DNA of 64,000 nucleotides, from positions 16,023,884 through 16,087,883 of the forward strand of contig CM052356.1 in NCBI GenBank assembly GCA_028551475.1, written 5' to 3'. Position 1 is the stretch's first letter; each line of letters begins with the position of its first letter. Below, in pieces: positions 38,207-49,900 of this stretch. Under the pieces are notes generated by a model. That model saw nothing but the letters and a program-made list of their open reading frames with translations, was not told the origin of the DNA and did no database searches. This stretch comes from Casuarina equisetifolia. Lineage: Eukaryota; Streptophyta; Magnoliopsida; Fagales; Casuarinaceae. Both the position numbers and the translations under genes were made by a program.

Positions 38207-38600
38207 TTAAAGCACTGTTGTATCTGGACAAAAATCAACCCAAGATTCTGACGAACTCAGTCTTTGCCTCAAGAACAAGGCCATCAAGAAATCGATCCTA
38301 GGATCTCAACCCTTGCAGCCGAAAGGAGAGGCAGAACGCAGAAACTAGACGGTACAACCAGCTTTCAATTTCTTCAATTTCAAGCAGTATCCCAACAGTT
38401 GGCATCTATAATATTTTAGAGCCAGACAGAGCTTAAATCGGAGTAAAAGTTTACCCAGGGAATGGGAAGTCCAGAGAAGCGGTAACTAATCTGGACGAAG
38501 ATAAACCCCCAAGACCTGGAAACTACTATATGCCTCCAGAACAAAGCCATCAAGAAATCGATCCTCAGATCTCAAACCTTGTGGCCGAAAGAAGAGGCAA
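38207..38600 (-). repeat. Direct duplication (~70-bp unit) with two small ORFs starting MALF
   Basis: Two copies about 265 bp apart share GCCATCAAGAAATCGATCCT and the flanking GATCTCAA..CCTTG..GCCGAAAG..AGAGGCA. On the minus strand each copy contains an ATG in the same place: a 44-codon frame at 38416-38550 (starts MALFWRHIVVSRSW) and a 25-codon frame at 38207-38284 (starts MALFLRQRLSS). Coding use is unproven. Confidence 0.7.
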
Positions 38601-38703
38601 TCACATAACAACTTCACAGAAATTTAATCACAGAAGGAAGAGATTCAAAAACCTGGACACGAAACGGCTAGACTAGCATTCCAGGACTTCAAGATTCTAC
38701 CTT

Positions 38704-38734
38704 GTATATATAGAGCGCGCTTCCGCAAACCCTA
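38704..38734 (-). promoter_or_regulatory. Promoter-like TATA box plus telo-box, minus strand
   Basis: Reading the minus strand, a telo-box TAGGGTTT (38727-38734) is followed after ~14 bases by CTATATATAC (38704-38713). This pairing is typical of plant promoters of translation-related and some small-RNA genes. It points toward the duplicated small ORFs, with no recognised gene behind it. Confidence 0.4.
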
Positions 38735-40086
38735 CAAGGCGATTATATTTGTCCTAGGCACACACTATTCTTCACGGTTATTACGGTCTATTTTCCCTTG
38801 AAGTCATCGAAACCAGTTTTTTTTCAAAAACAAAAATCCCAAGTAGATTAAATTGAAGTTGGAAATTTTGGAAATTATGGAAATTGAAGTTGCACACAAG
38901 GGATTATATACAAACGACTTTCTGCTTCATTCTAATTAACAAAGAAAAAGAAGAAGAAGAAGATAGGGTGACAATTTTGACTTTCTACTTTATAAATATA
39001 TATATATATATATATATATTTATTTATTTATTATTTTAAACACTCACCAAAAAAAAGAGAAGACTCAAATCTATGACTAGTAGACTATCTACTTTATAAT
39101 ATGGGTTGTCGATTTTGGACAATTGAATAAAGATATATAGATTAAGTAATTTTATTGTTTATATGGTTATAGGTGTAGTTTTTGCTTTGCTTTAAAGTCC
39201 TCACAAACCATAAATACTTTTGCAAAAAATTCATACAATATGAAAGCTCCCTTAAAATTAATATTTCATGATACTAATTTGTCTAATGTTAAAAACTCAT
39301 TTTCTCGTTAAAGTTAACTCCTAAAGAAAAAAGATAATTTGTTTATGTATATAAAATTTTACAACAAAGTTGTAGACAATGTGAAGCATCTTTACATATA
39401 TAAGGTAAAGTGTGCTTTTGTAAGTACATCATGAACCAAAAAAAAAAAAAAAAGGCCCTTGCATTTGAACAATGGGTCATAGTAGTATTTTATTTATATA
39501 AATTATTGGTTCTAATATTATAGAATATAACTTATTTCTTCCTTAAAGTTGATTGTATTGAGACATACAAATTATATATATAAAAGATTACAGTATATTG
39601 CAAATAATATAAAACATTCCAACATATAAAATGTTCCATAGTCTGTAGTTTCTGAAAAAATAAATAAATAAATATGCAACACGAAGGCTTTGAAACTCAA
39701 AGCTAAATAAGGTCAATTCCTAGAAGCTCAAGTTATCAGTTAACACAACACTTTGGTAGAATCAAGCAGTGTCTAAAACAGAGGCATATATTCTCTATCT
39801 ACAGAGACTAAGAGAAAACATATATGTGAAAGTAAGACAGCAGATATCATATGAAGCTCCTAATCCGCTTTCAAAAATAAATCAAACAATACGAGATACT
39901 GATGGAGGAGATAAATACAGATGGGAAATCCTTGGTTTTTCTTTTCTTACTTTGACAAATCCATATTTCTGAAGATTCAGTGTGCGTTATGCTAACCAGG
40001 TATCTATCTGCTGGGCCTGACTCTTATAAGAAAGCTCTTATTATAGGTTTATGCTGCGGCTGCAGAGCAACATGATTCAAAAGGTC

Positions 40087-43000
40087 TTACCCTCTGAATC
40101 GAACAACAATGCAGGAAATGTCATCTTTACTTTCCCTTTTCAATGCTTCTGCTATCAACTGCTTAGCAGCTTTCTGTGGGTTTTTGATCCTTCTGGCAAT
40201 ATCGACAGCTTCTTGATTGGGCATTACCTGTTGATGACATTCAAGGGGGAAAGATGATCTTTAAAGGGTTCTCTAAGGCAAGCCTCGTGTAGAGAATCAT
40301 ATGCTATTCGTTTCTGGAGCAGAAGAATTACCTTCCAAAGGCCATCACTGGCAAGGATTAGAAATTCAGTATTGGTATCTATGGTGGCATGTTGTACATC
40401 AGGATCCGATCGCAAGTGTGATTTCAGGCTCTTATCTCCGAAAGCACGAGAAACGGCCAGCTGCCCATTGACTCTAGGGACATCTCCTGATAAGGAGGTG
40501 GAACATAGATTAGGATAAGATCAAACCAAGTGCCAAACTCTACTAAATCACATCAGCACAAAAGGCATACAAAATTCAGGGGTTAAGATGAACACCACAG
40601 CGGCTATGCTTTTGTTCAGAAAACGGTCACGTTGTATCTGATGATATACAAAAAATGATGCAAATGTTTTGGCTTGTCATTGGCAACTGACATTGGTGTT
40701 ACCAAGAACTCAAAAAAAGAGATGTTTACTTTATTGGAAAGGAGAACACGGTGTCGTTCAAACTCATTAAATTTGCAACAGAACCAACCTTCAAAAATCA
40801 ATTGTGGCAGCCATCACATATAGAACTCTCACTCAAGTCTATGGATGTTTTTTTGACATACAAGATCAACATGAGAGCTCCTCCTAAATTGGATCTACTT
40901 TCTAGCTATGATCAACATGATAATGCCAGGTTGCTAAAGCAATAAAGAACGGTCAAAAGAAGCCAATGCGAAATCAAGAGCTACCTACGACATACAGAGC
41001 AGTCATTACTAGAAGATAGATGTACTAAGGACCAACCCACTATTAATTGGAGGTCCCATTTTTGAAAGGAAGTGTCTAAATTTTCTCACTCACCCAAACT
41101 CTGGTATCATCCAATATTTATCTAAAACAAGTTCCTCTTGGGAGAAGAATAAAACAGTATAAGGGGGCATCAAGAGGTGCAAGACACATTACAAAGCTAT
41201 GGTACCAATTTGCAAAATCAAAGAAACTTCAAAGGCAGAGGAATCTATCTTTTGCGAGGAGATTGCTTCTTAAGGAAGCCAGTTTGGAAATACCTTAATC
41301 TGGCGGGAATTGGTATGACGTATGTCAAAAGCTAAGAGATTCGAAAAATTCCATGAACCTATAAGTGTAATCCATATAATGAAACCAGAGCTATCACTTG
41401 TGCACGGATGATGGAAGATCCTCTTGCTTTTGTCTCTTTCTTTTTCCCTTCTTTTCTTTCCCACATTACCTCATTCAACAAGTTTCTTATATAAAACACA
41501 AAACTACCTTCACCCAATAGTGCTGGCTACAGAGCAGAGCAAAATCCACTATAAAATTAAGCCCTGTGGGAGAAATTCAAGGTCCTAGATGAGGATATAC
41601 CGAAAGGCAGCAGGGGAAGTGCCTTCAGATACTTCATGATGAGAAGAAATTCCTTAAATCTTGGACACAACAATCAGTTCCAAAGTGCCTAAGTGATAAG
41701 TTGCAATATGATCAAGAAACTTACCTCTAAGACAAAGAGAATTGATAACTTCCAGAAAAACTTAAGAATAAGCCCAGACATTTTCCAGGCTAGATCAAGC
41801 TATAAAATGAAGCACATGATTCACTATTTTAATATTAAGATTGTTTTGGTGCCTATCACAGTGAAGGGACAGCCACCTAACCATAAAATCTTATCAAAGC
41901 TAGGATGATCCCTTATAATCAGACAACTAGCTCAATTACTCCACAGAGATCTTCCAAACTTTTAAGTTCTTAAGAAATTGTTTCTGGTAGGTGATAATGT
42001 GTACATTAGAAACTTGAAGTCCATCACAAGAGAGGAAAAGAAGAAAACAAGTCAAACGTAAGTGCAGTACAATCTAAAACTAAAAGCCCTCTCAGAAAGC
42101 GGCAACTCCATTTCAAAGATGATTGATAACCAATTAATTGTTAAATATTACAAAGAAAAAAAATCAGCTATCCGCACATTAACTTCAGATAAGTAGAGTT
42201 TTCTAAAAGAAGGGTGGTTGTAAGAAAACCTGGCATGTTTGAGACAAAACCGCCTTTGTTCTCAATGCTGCCCCGTTCAGTGTTGGGCTCGTGATCTATA
42301 GACAGCTGTACTGCCTGACCTCCTCTTGAGAGAACTGCACGTGAATCTCCAACATTGGCAATCCATAATATCTGGCTGTCAATCAAAACAGCAGTTACAG
42401 CTGTTGACCCGCCCCGGCCTAAGTCAGAACTGTGCGAGAGAATTGCCTGGTCTGTCTTTTCATAGGCTTTTAAGATTGATCTTTGGGGGTCAACCCAAAA
42501 TTCTTCCTAGAATGGTCAAATTAGAAAGTGTAAGAACACATCCGTACAAATTTAGTTACGTAATAGAGCAAGACTGAAATCTACAATCATCTGTCAAGGT
42601 CCAATGCAACAACCCACCTCCTTTAGGATGTTGGGCAACAAATGTTTCTGTAGGTAGGCAGGAACACTATCTCCCAAGTGGCCATCATATATGGCGAACA
42701 GCCCTAACTCATGACCCTGAATCTGCACAAACTTAGCAACATGATAATCCTCCATTGGATGGTTAGCTTTCCCTTTTACCAGGCTGAAACCATACTTTAT
42801 TAACCCCTCATGGCTTCTTCCTTTACCGGAGCTAGATGAGGAACGTGCTCCTACAAGCTACATAACAAAATAATGAATAACAGAAACCCCAATGAACATG
42901 GTATGTTTAGAGACAGCTATAATGGATGGAAGCGCGCAAAAAAAGTAGTTGCAGTTAGGCAGCGTGGAGAAAATTCAACAAACTATATGTCAGAAAAGAA

Positions 43001-43710
43001 TATCACTGTCAAGAAAAAATAACTCTAAACAAATGAAGAATTAAAACTGATCATCACTGGAACTTGCCTTTCTTTTTCCCTCTTATTTTTCATTTCTTCT
43101 ACTATTTTACTCTCATGCGTTCTGGATTGGAAGTTTTAGGTTTGCAGAAAGAAAAAAAGGTGGACTTCCAGTTTAAGATCCTTCACTCAACCTTTGTACA
43201 AGGGAAACAATAGTGAAGACCTTGCCCGTCAGGGAACATGCAGTTGGTTCAATTCATAGCATCATCCCGTCCTAAAATTTGCGGCTTATTAGCCAAAATG
43301 TTCATGAGTCTTACAGCCAATTTCAGCAAACCCTGCAAACAAGAGTTCAACTCCGGGCTAAATTATTCCCATCAAACTCAATGGAAGCGAGTAAGCTCCT
43401 TGAAGCACTTTACCAAAACAGAGATGCTGAAACATCAGCCAGAAACCACGCCCCGACCCCAAGAACATGTAAAAGTGGATTAATTCAGCTCAAAGAATTC
43501 AAACAGCATCATATTCACTGAGTCTACAACCCCACAAAGGATACTGCAAAGCATACACTTAAGTTCTCAGACATGCCTTTTCAGCCTCTTGATGAAACAT
43601 TCAAATCAATGAACATGGACTAGTATTGAAGAATCAGCGGTAGACATCCCGGGAAGAGAAAAAATTGTTACCTGAGAGTAGGAAGATTTGAAACAACATA
43701 AACTATCCAT
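40087..43710 (-). CDS. Protein phosphatase 2C
   Basis: Five coding exons on the minus strand: 43672-43710, 42618-42857, 42230-42506, 40332-40486 and 40087-40227 (852 bp, 283 residues). The 39-bp first exon encodes [13 protein letters not shown], matching the short Cys-rich start of this PP2C group, and joins [18 protein letters not shown]. Metal-binding and core motifs are intact: MEDYH (48-52), YDGHLGD (Asp71), GRGGSTA (122-128), [20 protein letters not shown] (199-205) and [10 protein letters not shown] (Asp233), ending [11 protein letters not shown]. These are Mg/Mn-dependent Ser/Thr phosphatases; the group belongs to the small cytosolic PP2Cs related to PIA1 and At1g34750, not the ABA co-receptor clade. 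Intron 3 is 1.7 kb. A 5' leader exon probably lies near 43984-44240, ending at GGATCG|GTAAG. Confidence 0.92.
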
Positions 43711-44300
43711 GAAAGTAATTCAACAGTCCCTCCAACTTCTTCAGCTAAATTCTCAACATTCAACTCCTGAAGCCACGCGCTATCCAAAAATCAAACCAAC
43801 CCGCCACCCAAAATTAAAAAAAAAATCCTTCAAATTCACCAACTGCACCATAAATAACATACTCGATCATTGTAGAGATATACAGTAAGAAACATAACTT
43901 GAGAAAACAACCCTAGAACCCCAGGGAGCCAGAAAAGCTGAAAACAGAAAAGACAGGAACTGGGTAATCAAGAATTCCTCTTACCGATCCAATTGTACGC
44001 CAAAAATCACTGAGCTTGCTGTTTTCCTTGTTTATGCTTATCTTCTTCTTCTTATTAGCTCCGCAGAAACCGTTTACTAAAAGAATGATAATTAAAGAAA
44101 AAAAAAAAAAAGCCCAACCAACAAAACAGCAAAGAGGAGGAAGGGAGAGACAATATTTGAAGCTTTATGTAAAAAGAGAAGAAAAAACCAAGTCTAAATA
44201 AAAGGAGGTAAAGCAGGCGAAGGAGGTTCTATGTTTCTCAATTCTCCACGACGAGTTATAACCGTTTCTGGGGTCTTGCCAATGAGAAAAGATATTATAA
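43711..44300 (-). promoter_or_regulatory. Leader intron and first leader exon of the PP2C gene
   Basis: On the minus strand a donor TTGGATCG|GTAAG at ~43984 follows a leader-like stretch with poly-T and GAAG repeats. No ATG opens a frame matching the family here, so it is read as a noncoding first exon joined to 43710. Confidence 0.5.
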
Positions 44301-47300
44301 TAAAGTAGAAAAGGAGCTCCCCGGCGGACTTCCTTCCTGTGGACTTTTGATGTTTGCAGCTTCCACTGTTGCTCTGAAACTCTGTTTGGCTCTTGCTTCT
44401 AGACTTCCATTCCCCGTAACCACGGCTTTTATTTTTTTTAACCTCAATTCATGCCGCTCCACTTACAAAAGAGTTGTACCTGTGCGGATTAACAGATAAT
44501 GTTTTTTAAAATTTTTTTAGAAAATATTGTATTCAATTTACCTATCTCTTTAAATTACCTATGCTCGGAGACAAAGAAAAAGAAAAGAAAAATACTGTGA
44601 ATCTTCTGAGTAAATAAGAGCAGAGTATCACACTCTTTACCTTGTTGATCATCTAAAGTGCATGATGCTGTCCTTTGCTTTAAATCTCTGTGGAGTGAAG
44701 GTGACTGTTAAACGTCTCGAGGCCTTTACTCTTAATGTGCTCAACATTGAAAAAGATGACAGTTTTCAAAATGCTTTTGGTAACTCAAACCCAAACCCAA
44801 GCCAACCCACAAGTTATGCCCACGAACTGTTTGTGATTAAATAACCAAATTTTGCAAAGTTTTCACTCAGATTATGATAAAAAAGAATGGCTAGCACCAT
44901 TCTCAAGTCATTACAGTCGTATCTATTGTGTTAAAACTTCATAACCTCGGTGAGTTAGGTTCAATCTCTTTCTCCCTTCTCCTTTCTTTTCTTCGGCTAA
45001 ACACCAAATAACATTCCATTCAAACGAATTCAAAATGCAGAAACCAAGCCGAATGGAGAAGGAAATTAAAAAATAAAAAATGTTGGGGGCAACCAAAAGG
45101 GGAGGCTGACTGACCCCACGACCACGAGAAGAAGCAACCTTAGTGTTTGATGCGTCCTGCTTTTGCTGACCATGACCTGACAGACTTCACTGACCCAGCC
45201 TTTGATCTGTCTGTATCTTTTTGTACATAGGAGAGAATAGACATTGGAACCTCTATTTTATTTTATTTTAGTTTAGTTTAGTTTAGTCTTTTTTGTTTTG
45301 TGTTAGGATGGTGGGGGTTGACTTCTCTTGCATTCTGAATGGCATGTTAAATTGGACTTGTTCAGAAATTTTTTGCAAGGGCATGATCCTTGCCTTTTTC
45401 TTATTATATGCTCTTAAAAAGGCAGGCCAGCCAGCTAGCCAGTCAAACGAAGCATGCAACAGGAAAGGAATAAGATTAATATTAATAATTATAAGGCTTG
45501 TTTATGTAACATAAATTATTAGATTTGGAATCTAAAATTTTTAATTTAACCAATGAAGAAAGTGTGGAGCTTGGTTATGAAGACTCTGATTGTTATCAAA
45601 TGTGTATTATATTTGTTATCGAGAGCACATATCTTTTATGAATCATAAGGAAGTATCACTGTATAATATTATATCATATTTTTGCATAATTCTCATTTAT
45701 GAATTAAAAGCTTCTCCGCATATTTTATCTTTTGTTCCTTGAAATTTGTTCCTCCTTCTACTTCTTTTTTTTTAGGTGTGTGTCTTAGAAAAGTATAAAA
45801 GTTGAATTGATTGGCATGAAGAAAAACTATTGAAAAGTTTAAAAAATAAGTAAAATGAAAAATGTTTGCTATAAGGCCTAGAAGTTATACGATACAATTT
45901 GATAATTCTTGAAACCTTGTAAGGACACAACTATCCCATTCTAGGAGTATGGGATTATCAAAAAAGTTTAAATAATTTAAGTAAGTAAAGATATATGACC
46001 TAAGTAGGTAGTTAAGAAGGAAAATTTGTAGATATTTTCTATTTATGTATGTAACCTGTGAAACTTTTTGTTATATTTATTCCTTGGTATGGCCAAGGAT
46101 GGCAGGCAATAAGTGCCCATTACCCCACCCTCACATGCTTTGTTCACATAGTACTCAAAATGTCAAAATAACGATCATATCATACACACGTGAAACAATC
46201 TATATAGAGTGAAAAGGAAATTGACCATGTATAATTTTATTTTCAATTTTTTAAATCCCTATACTGTTGACGATTAGGATTAAAAACTAAAATATTGTTC
46301 TAAAAGTAGGTTGATGAAAATCATATTTTTGCATAAACATGTAAAAATGATTTGGCAATGCATCACTAAAGTATGTAGTAGTAAATGTCATAAAACATTT
46401 ATTAGCAAAGATATTTATATCTTTATCTATAATTCTTAAAAATAATTTATTCATGGGTCAACAAATTTAAATACTGTCTATGCTCAGAGAGACGATTTGA
46501 GCATTTATTCATGAAGCTATTGTTAGAGTTGTAGCTCAAAAAGTGACCTCCATGGTAGAGTCCTGGACGTCCTTGTGGCCATAAGTAGTCATAAAAGAGA
46601 TCAATAAAGGGGCATAGGACCTTTTTAAGAGTTTGAAAGGCCACAAGGTCTTCATTGTCCGTGAAGAGACGTAGTCAAGGTTTAGAATAATATGTTTATT
46701 TGGGAAAAGTCCAATGTAGTTTAAATATAACATTCTCCTTGGCCTTTTCCAAGTTTAAGAATATGTAAATGGTAAAGATATTTACTAATATGATTCATTT
46801 CTATGAGATTTATTTATATGTTTTTGAAGGAAAAAATAGGATAAGACATTAATTAGAGAACTTGAAAATACTTTTCATTGCTTAGAATGGCTACAAATTG
46901 TAAAATTTTGTATGTTTGTATCTTTTAGTAATCAATCATATATTCAAAAATCGATCTTGGAAGAAAAATTAGAGAAAAAAAGTCATTAGTTCTTTCATCA
47001 ATCTCCCAATTGTTTTTTCTCATACTTCTCTGCTCTGGGTACCTAAAAAAAAAAAATTCTACCCCAAGCGCATGCATGATTAGAGCTCCTCTTCTCCTAG
47101 TAGGTCTACTCCACGCTGCAGTCTTATAAAGGACCACATGCTCAAGAAGTCCTTTCATAGGTTATTTATGGTTGTGGAGGTTGCACCGTGCATGACTCTC
47201 CAGCAGCATGAGGCTTGTTTATTTTTGGAATCTTTTTAACATAATTATAAAGCATGGAAAAAAAAAAGAAAAGGAAAAAGCCACATGGAATGATTTTGAT

Positions 47301-47748
47301 GTTTTTTCCGAATTATTTAGAAGTACAATCACTTCATATTATTCACTATTTATTATATGATTTCCTTTTAAAATATGGTAGGTGAGAGATGTAAATAAGT
47401 TGGGTCTTGCCCATATATGCTGTAGACTTTAATTAGTGATTACAATTCTTAATTCAACAAGTAATCTCAAATTGGAGAAGTATTGTCCACGGCACACATC
47501 CTTTTTCCAAATAGACTAATCATAGTAAGACTTTGTGAGAACCTATGTTCACACTAGATGGCTATTAAGAACGTCTCCATTACGATTGTGGGTGCCTCTT
47601 CCTAACAACCACATTGATCATCAAGTTACCCACGTCTTGTTACGAGGAGCAAAAATCTATCTAGAAGTAAAATTGTAATTTTGTTAGATTATAGTTTTTT
47701 CTGTTAAGAGTTTTTCTTAGTTTTTTGCCCTTTTATTTGTGTGTAGTT

Positions 47749-47788
47749 GTTATTATTATTATTATTATCATTATTATTATTATTATTT
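47749..47788. repeat. (ATT)n microsatellite
   Basis: About thirteen TTA units with one interruption (TCA). Confidence 0.9.
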
Positions 47789-49429
47789 TGGTTAGGTAAA
47801 GAGGAATTTGGAGATAAAGTGTTTCTAACTCTTGTCATTTAGGTAAAGATCCCTAATAGCCACACTTGTTAATTGATTGGTGATAATTTTGTGTATGGTT
47901 GTTGGGATGTACAGAAATAGAAGAGAGAAATGAGAGAGAAAAAGAAAGTCATTGTAGAGAGAAAATACTATAAGCAAAACAAAATATTGCTTCTCCAAAT
48001 CATGCTTTATTTGGGTTCTTGTGTGAATGATTGCTTACTTTCGTGCATCACATCTTAAGTGATTAAGCCATTGATATCTTTGGTTGAGCTCTTTAGCAGT
48101 TGACTCAAGGCTGGTCCCATTTAGAACCCAATGCTTTGATGCTCTAGGGAAGGTGGAGATAAAAATTAAGGAAGAAGATTAGGCTACAGACCAACACTTG
48201 TTGTTTAGACGATGATAAAGAATGAATAATATCGCGTTTTCTTCTCCCTACCTACCAGCTTCGAGGATAAAAAATGCAGCAAAATCAACAAAGTCATAGG
48301 AATCTTAACATAGGAGCATATTTCCATCTGTGTGCATAGAATTTAGCTATCATCATTGCATTTGAATATGTTGTACAAAATCTTGCATAACCAAATAAAA
48401 TAATTTTTTTTAAAAAAAAAAAAAAGAAGAAGAAAACAATGATTTGCAGAGTTGCATGGATGCCAACAGATGCTATTGCATAAAATTAACTCAACGGTTA
48501 AGTTGATAATTTTGTCCACCTAGACCTGAACACCAAAGCTTAACTTGATTTGTAATTAGTTTAGTTAGATTAAGTGAACATTTCATGTACGAAATTTCTA
48601 TACTCTATTTTGAGTAGAAATTACGAATTAGAATTATTAAGTATTCAATCCCTTATAAAATCATATCTTTATAGTTATTAATTTGTCATATAATCATTTA
48701 GATGGTGTTTATTGTTATTGCAATTATCATTATTTTACAAGAGCACTTTCATCACCTTGTTAATACTATGGTACCATTATTTATACTTATTAGGTTTTTG
48801 CAACAATCAATGACGGAACGATGCCGTCTTGGCCCATTGAACATGCTTGGAACTATTTTGGGGCATTATGTGTCATACCTGTAATTACATTCCATTTTGG
48901 CTTTTCTCTCGTTGGAATGATGTCATTTTTAGATGAGTTTATTGTTAAGCTTGGGGATTCAACTATATGTGATTTGGGTGCTGAAATACTATGAATTTAG
49001 AGGTGATAAGAACCAAACAGTCGACATAAGAGTTGACCGAACCACCTTAAATCCGTGTTTTAATCATTGCTTAATTTATTAATTGTTGTGGGTGCTTCCC
49101 ATTTCCAATATAACTATCTTTAATCGCCATCATAATCTGCATAATTATCATTATTTTACCATCATTGTTGTTGTCGTGACCTGCTTGATCTTTAGCCCGC
49201 TTCCACCGTACCTACAAACACAACTATTGCCTTCACGGCCTCCAACATTATGCTGTTGTTATCACCACCTTCCCACCCATATGCTATGACCGCTTTGCAT
49301 TCAGCCATCATTCCTTTCACCCAACTTTTTCTTACCTCCTTCCTTTCAATGTTGTTGTTGTTGTTGTTGCTGTTGTTTTCGTTCTACCACTTCAATCTTT
49401 AAGTTCTTGTGACAGTCTCCCCCAATGAA

Positions 49430-49900
49430 TTTCGGGCACCAATGTTCTCTATCTATTTACTTACAAAACTTAAGATCATAAGCGGGAAAGTAGACACCTA
49501 GGAAATTCCATTCTGCAGCATTTCGTCAAACAAGTCCCGTGCAAGGAATAATATTTTAGCCTAGGACCCAGTGACCATCAAACCTGTCCACTGTGGTGTC
49601 GCAGGAAACGAGCAATCTGGGTGAACGCATGGAGGGGGTGATCATGGTGTAAGAATCATTACTCTTGTTGGAACGCTGAAAGGTTCCCCTACGAGATTTG
49701 GGTTGTAGAAAGGGCCCTATCCACACCCAAAACCACGGTCAAGAGTGGGTGGTGCCCCCTGCATATATGCAGGTCAGGATCCCCGCCAGGTTCCAATGTG
49801 GAACTTACAGGATGCCCCCATGTCATAAACGTGGAACCCACATGGAAATAAGATGAGGGGGCCAGTCTCGTAACACTCACCCGTAGCCTGATACTATGTA
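49430..49900. mobile_element. GC-richer island, possible decayed LTR-element piece
   Basis: Composition changes sharply from the AT-rich surroundings. On the minus strand it contains TTGGTGCCCGAAATTC, followed by TTGGGGGAGACTGTCACA, which resembles an LTR-element junction with a primer-site-like word. A perfect 16-bp palindrome CCTGCATATATGCAGG sits at 49758-49773. No coding domain is seen, so the class is not established. Confidence 0.3.

Larger units (their letters stand above)
36592..40086. other. Intergenic region between the 14-3-3 and PP2C genes
   Basis: The first ~500 bases are the 14-3-3 upstream region. A plus-strand frame at 36814-37086 (ATG start, 90 codons) shows no known domain. 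A 9-bp unit CTCTAATTT is repeated four times at 37175-37210. A promoter-like segment with duplicated small ORFs occupies 38207-38740. A TA microsatellite is at 38995-39019. The rest is AT-rich, and the final few hundred bases before 40087 include the PP2C 3' untranslated region. Confidence 0.5.

Noticed and set aside
43984-44100. Possible PP2C N-terminal coding exon (open frame reading SKLSDFWRTIGS)
   Set aside because: No ATG opens this frame, while the 39-bp exon at 43672-43710 supplies a start with the family's typical MDSLCCF sequence.
49351-49377. GTT run considered as a CRISPR-like or regulatory repeat
   Set aside because: It is a plain trinucleotide microsatellite with no spacers.
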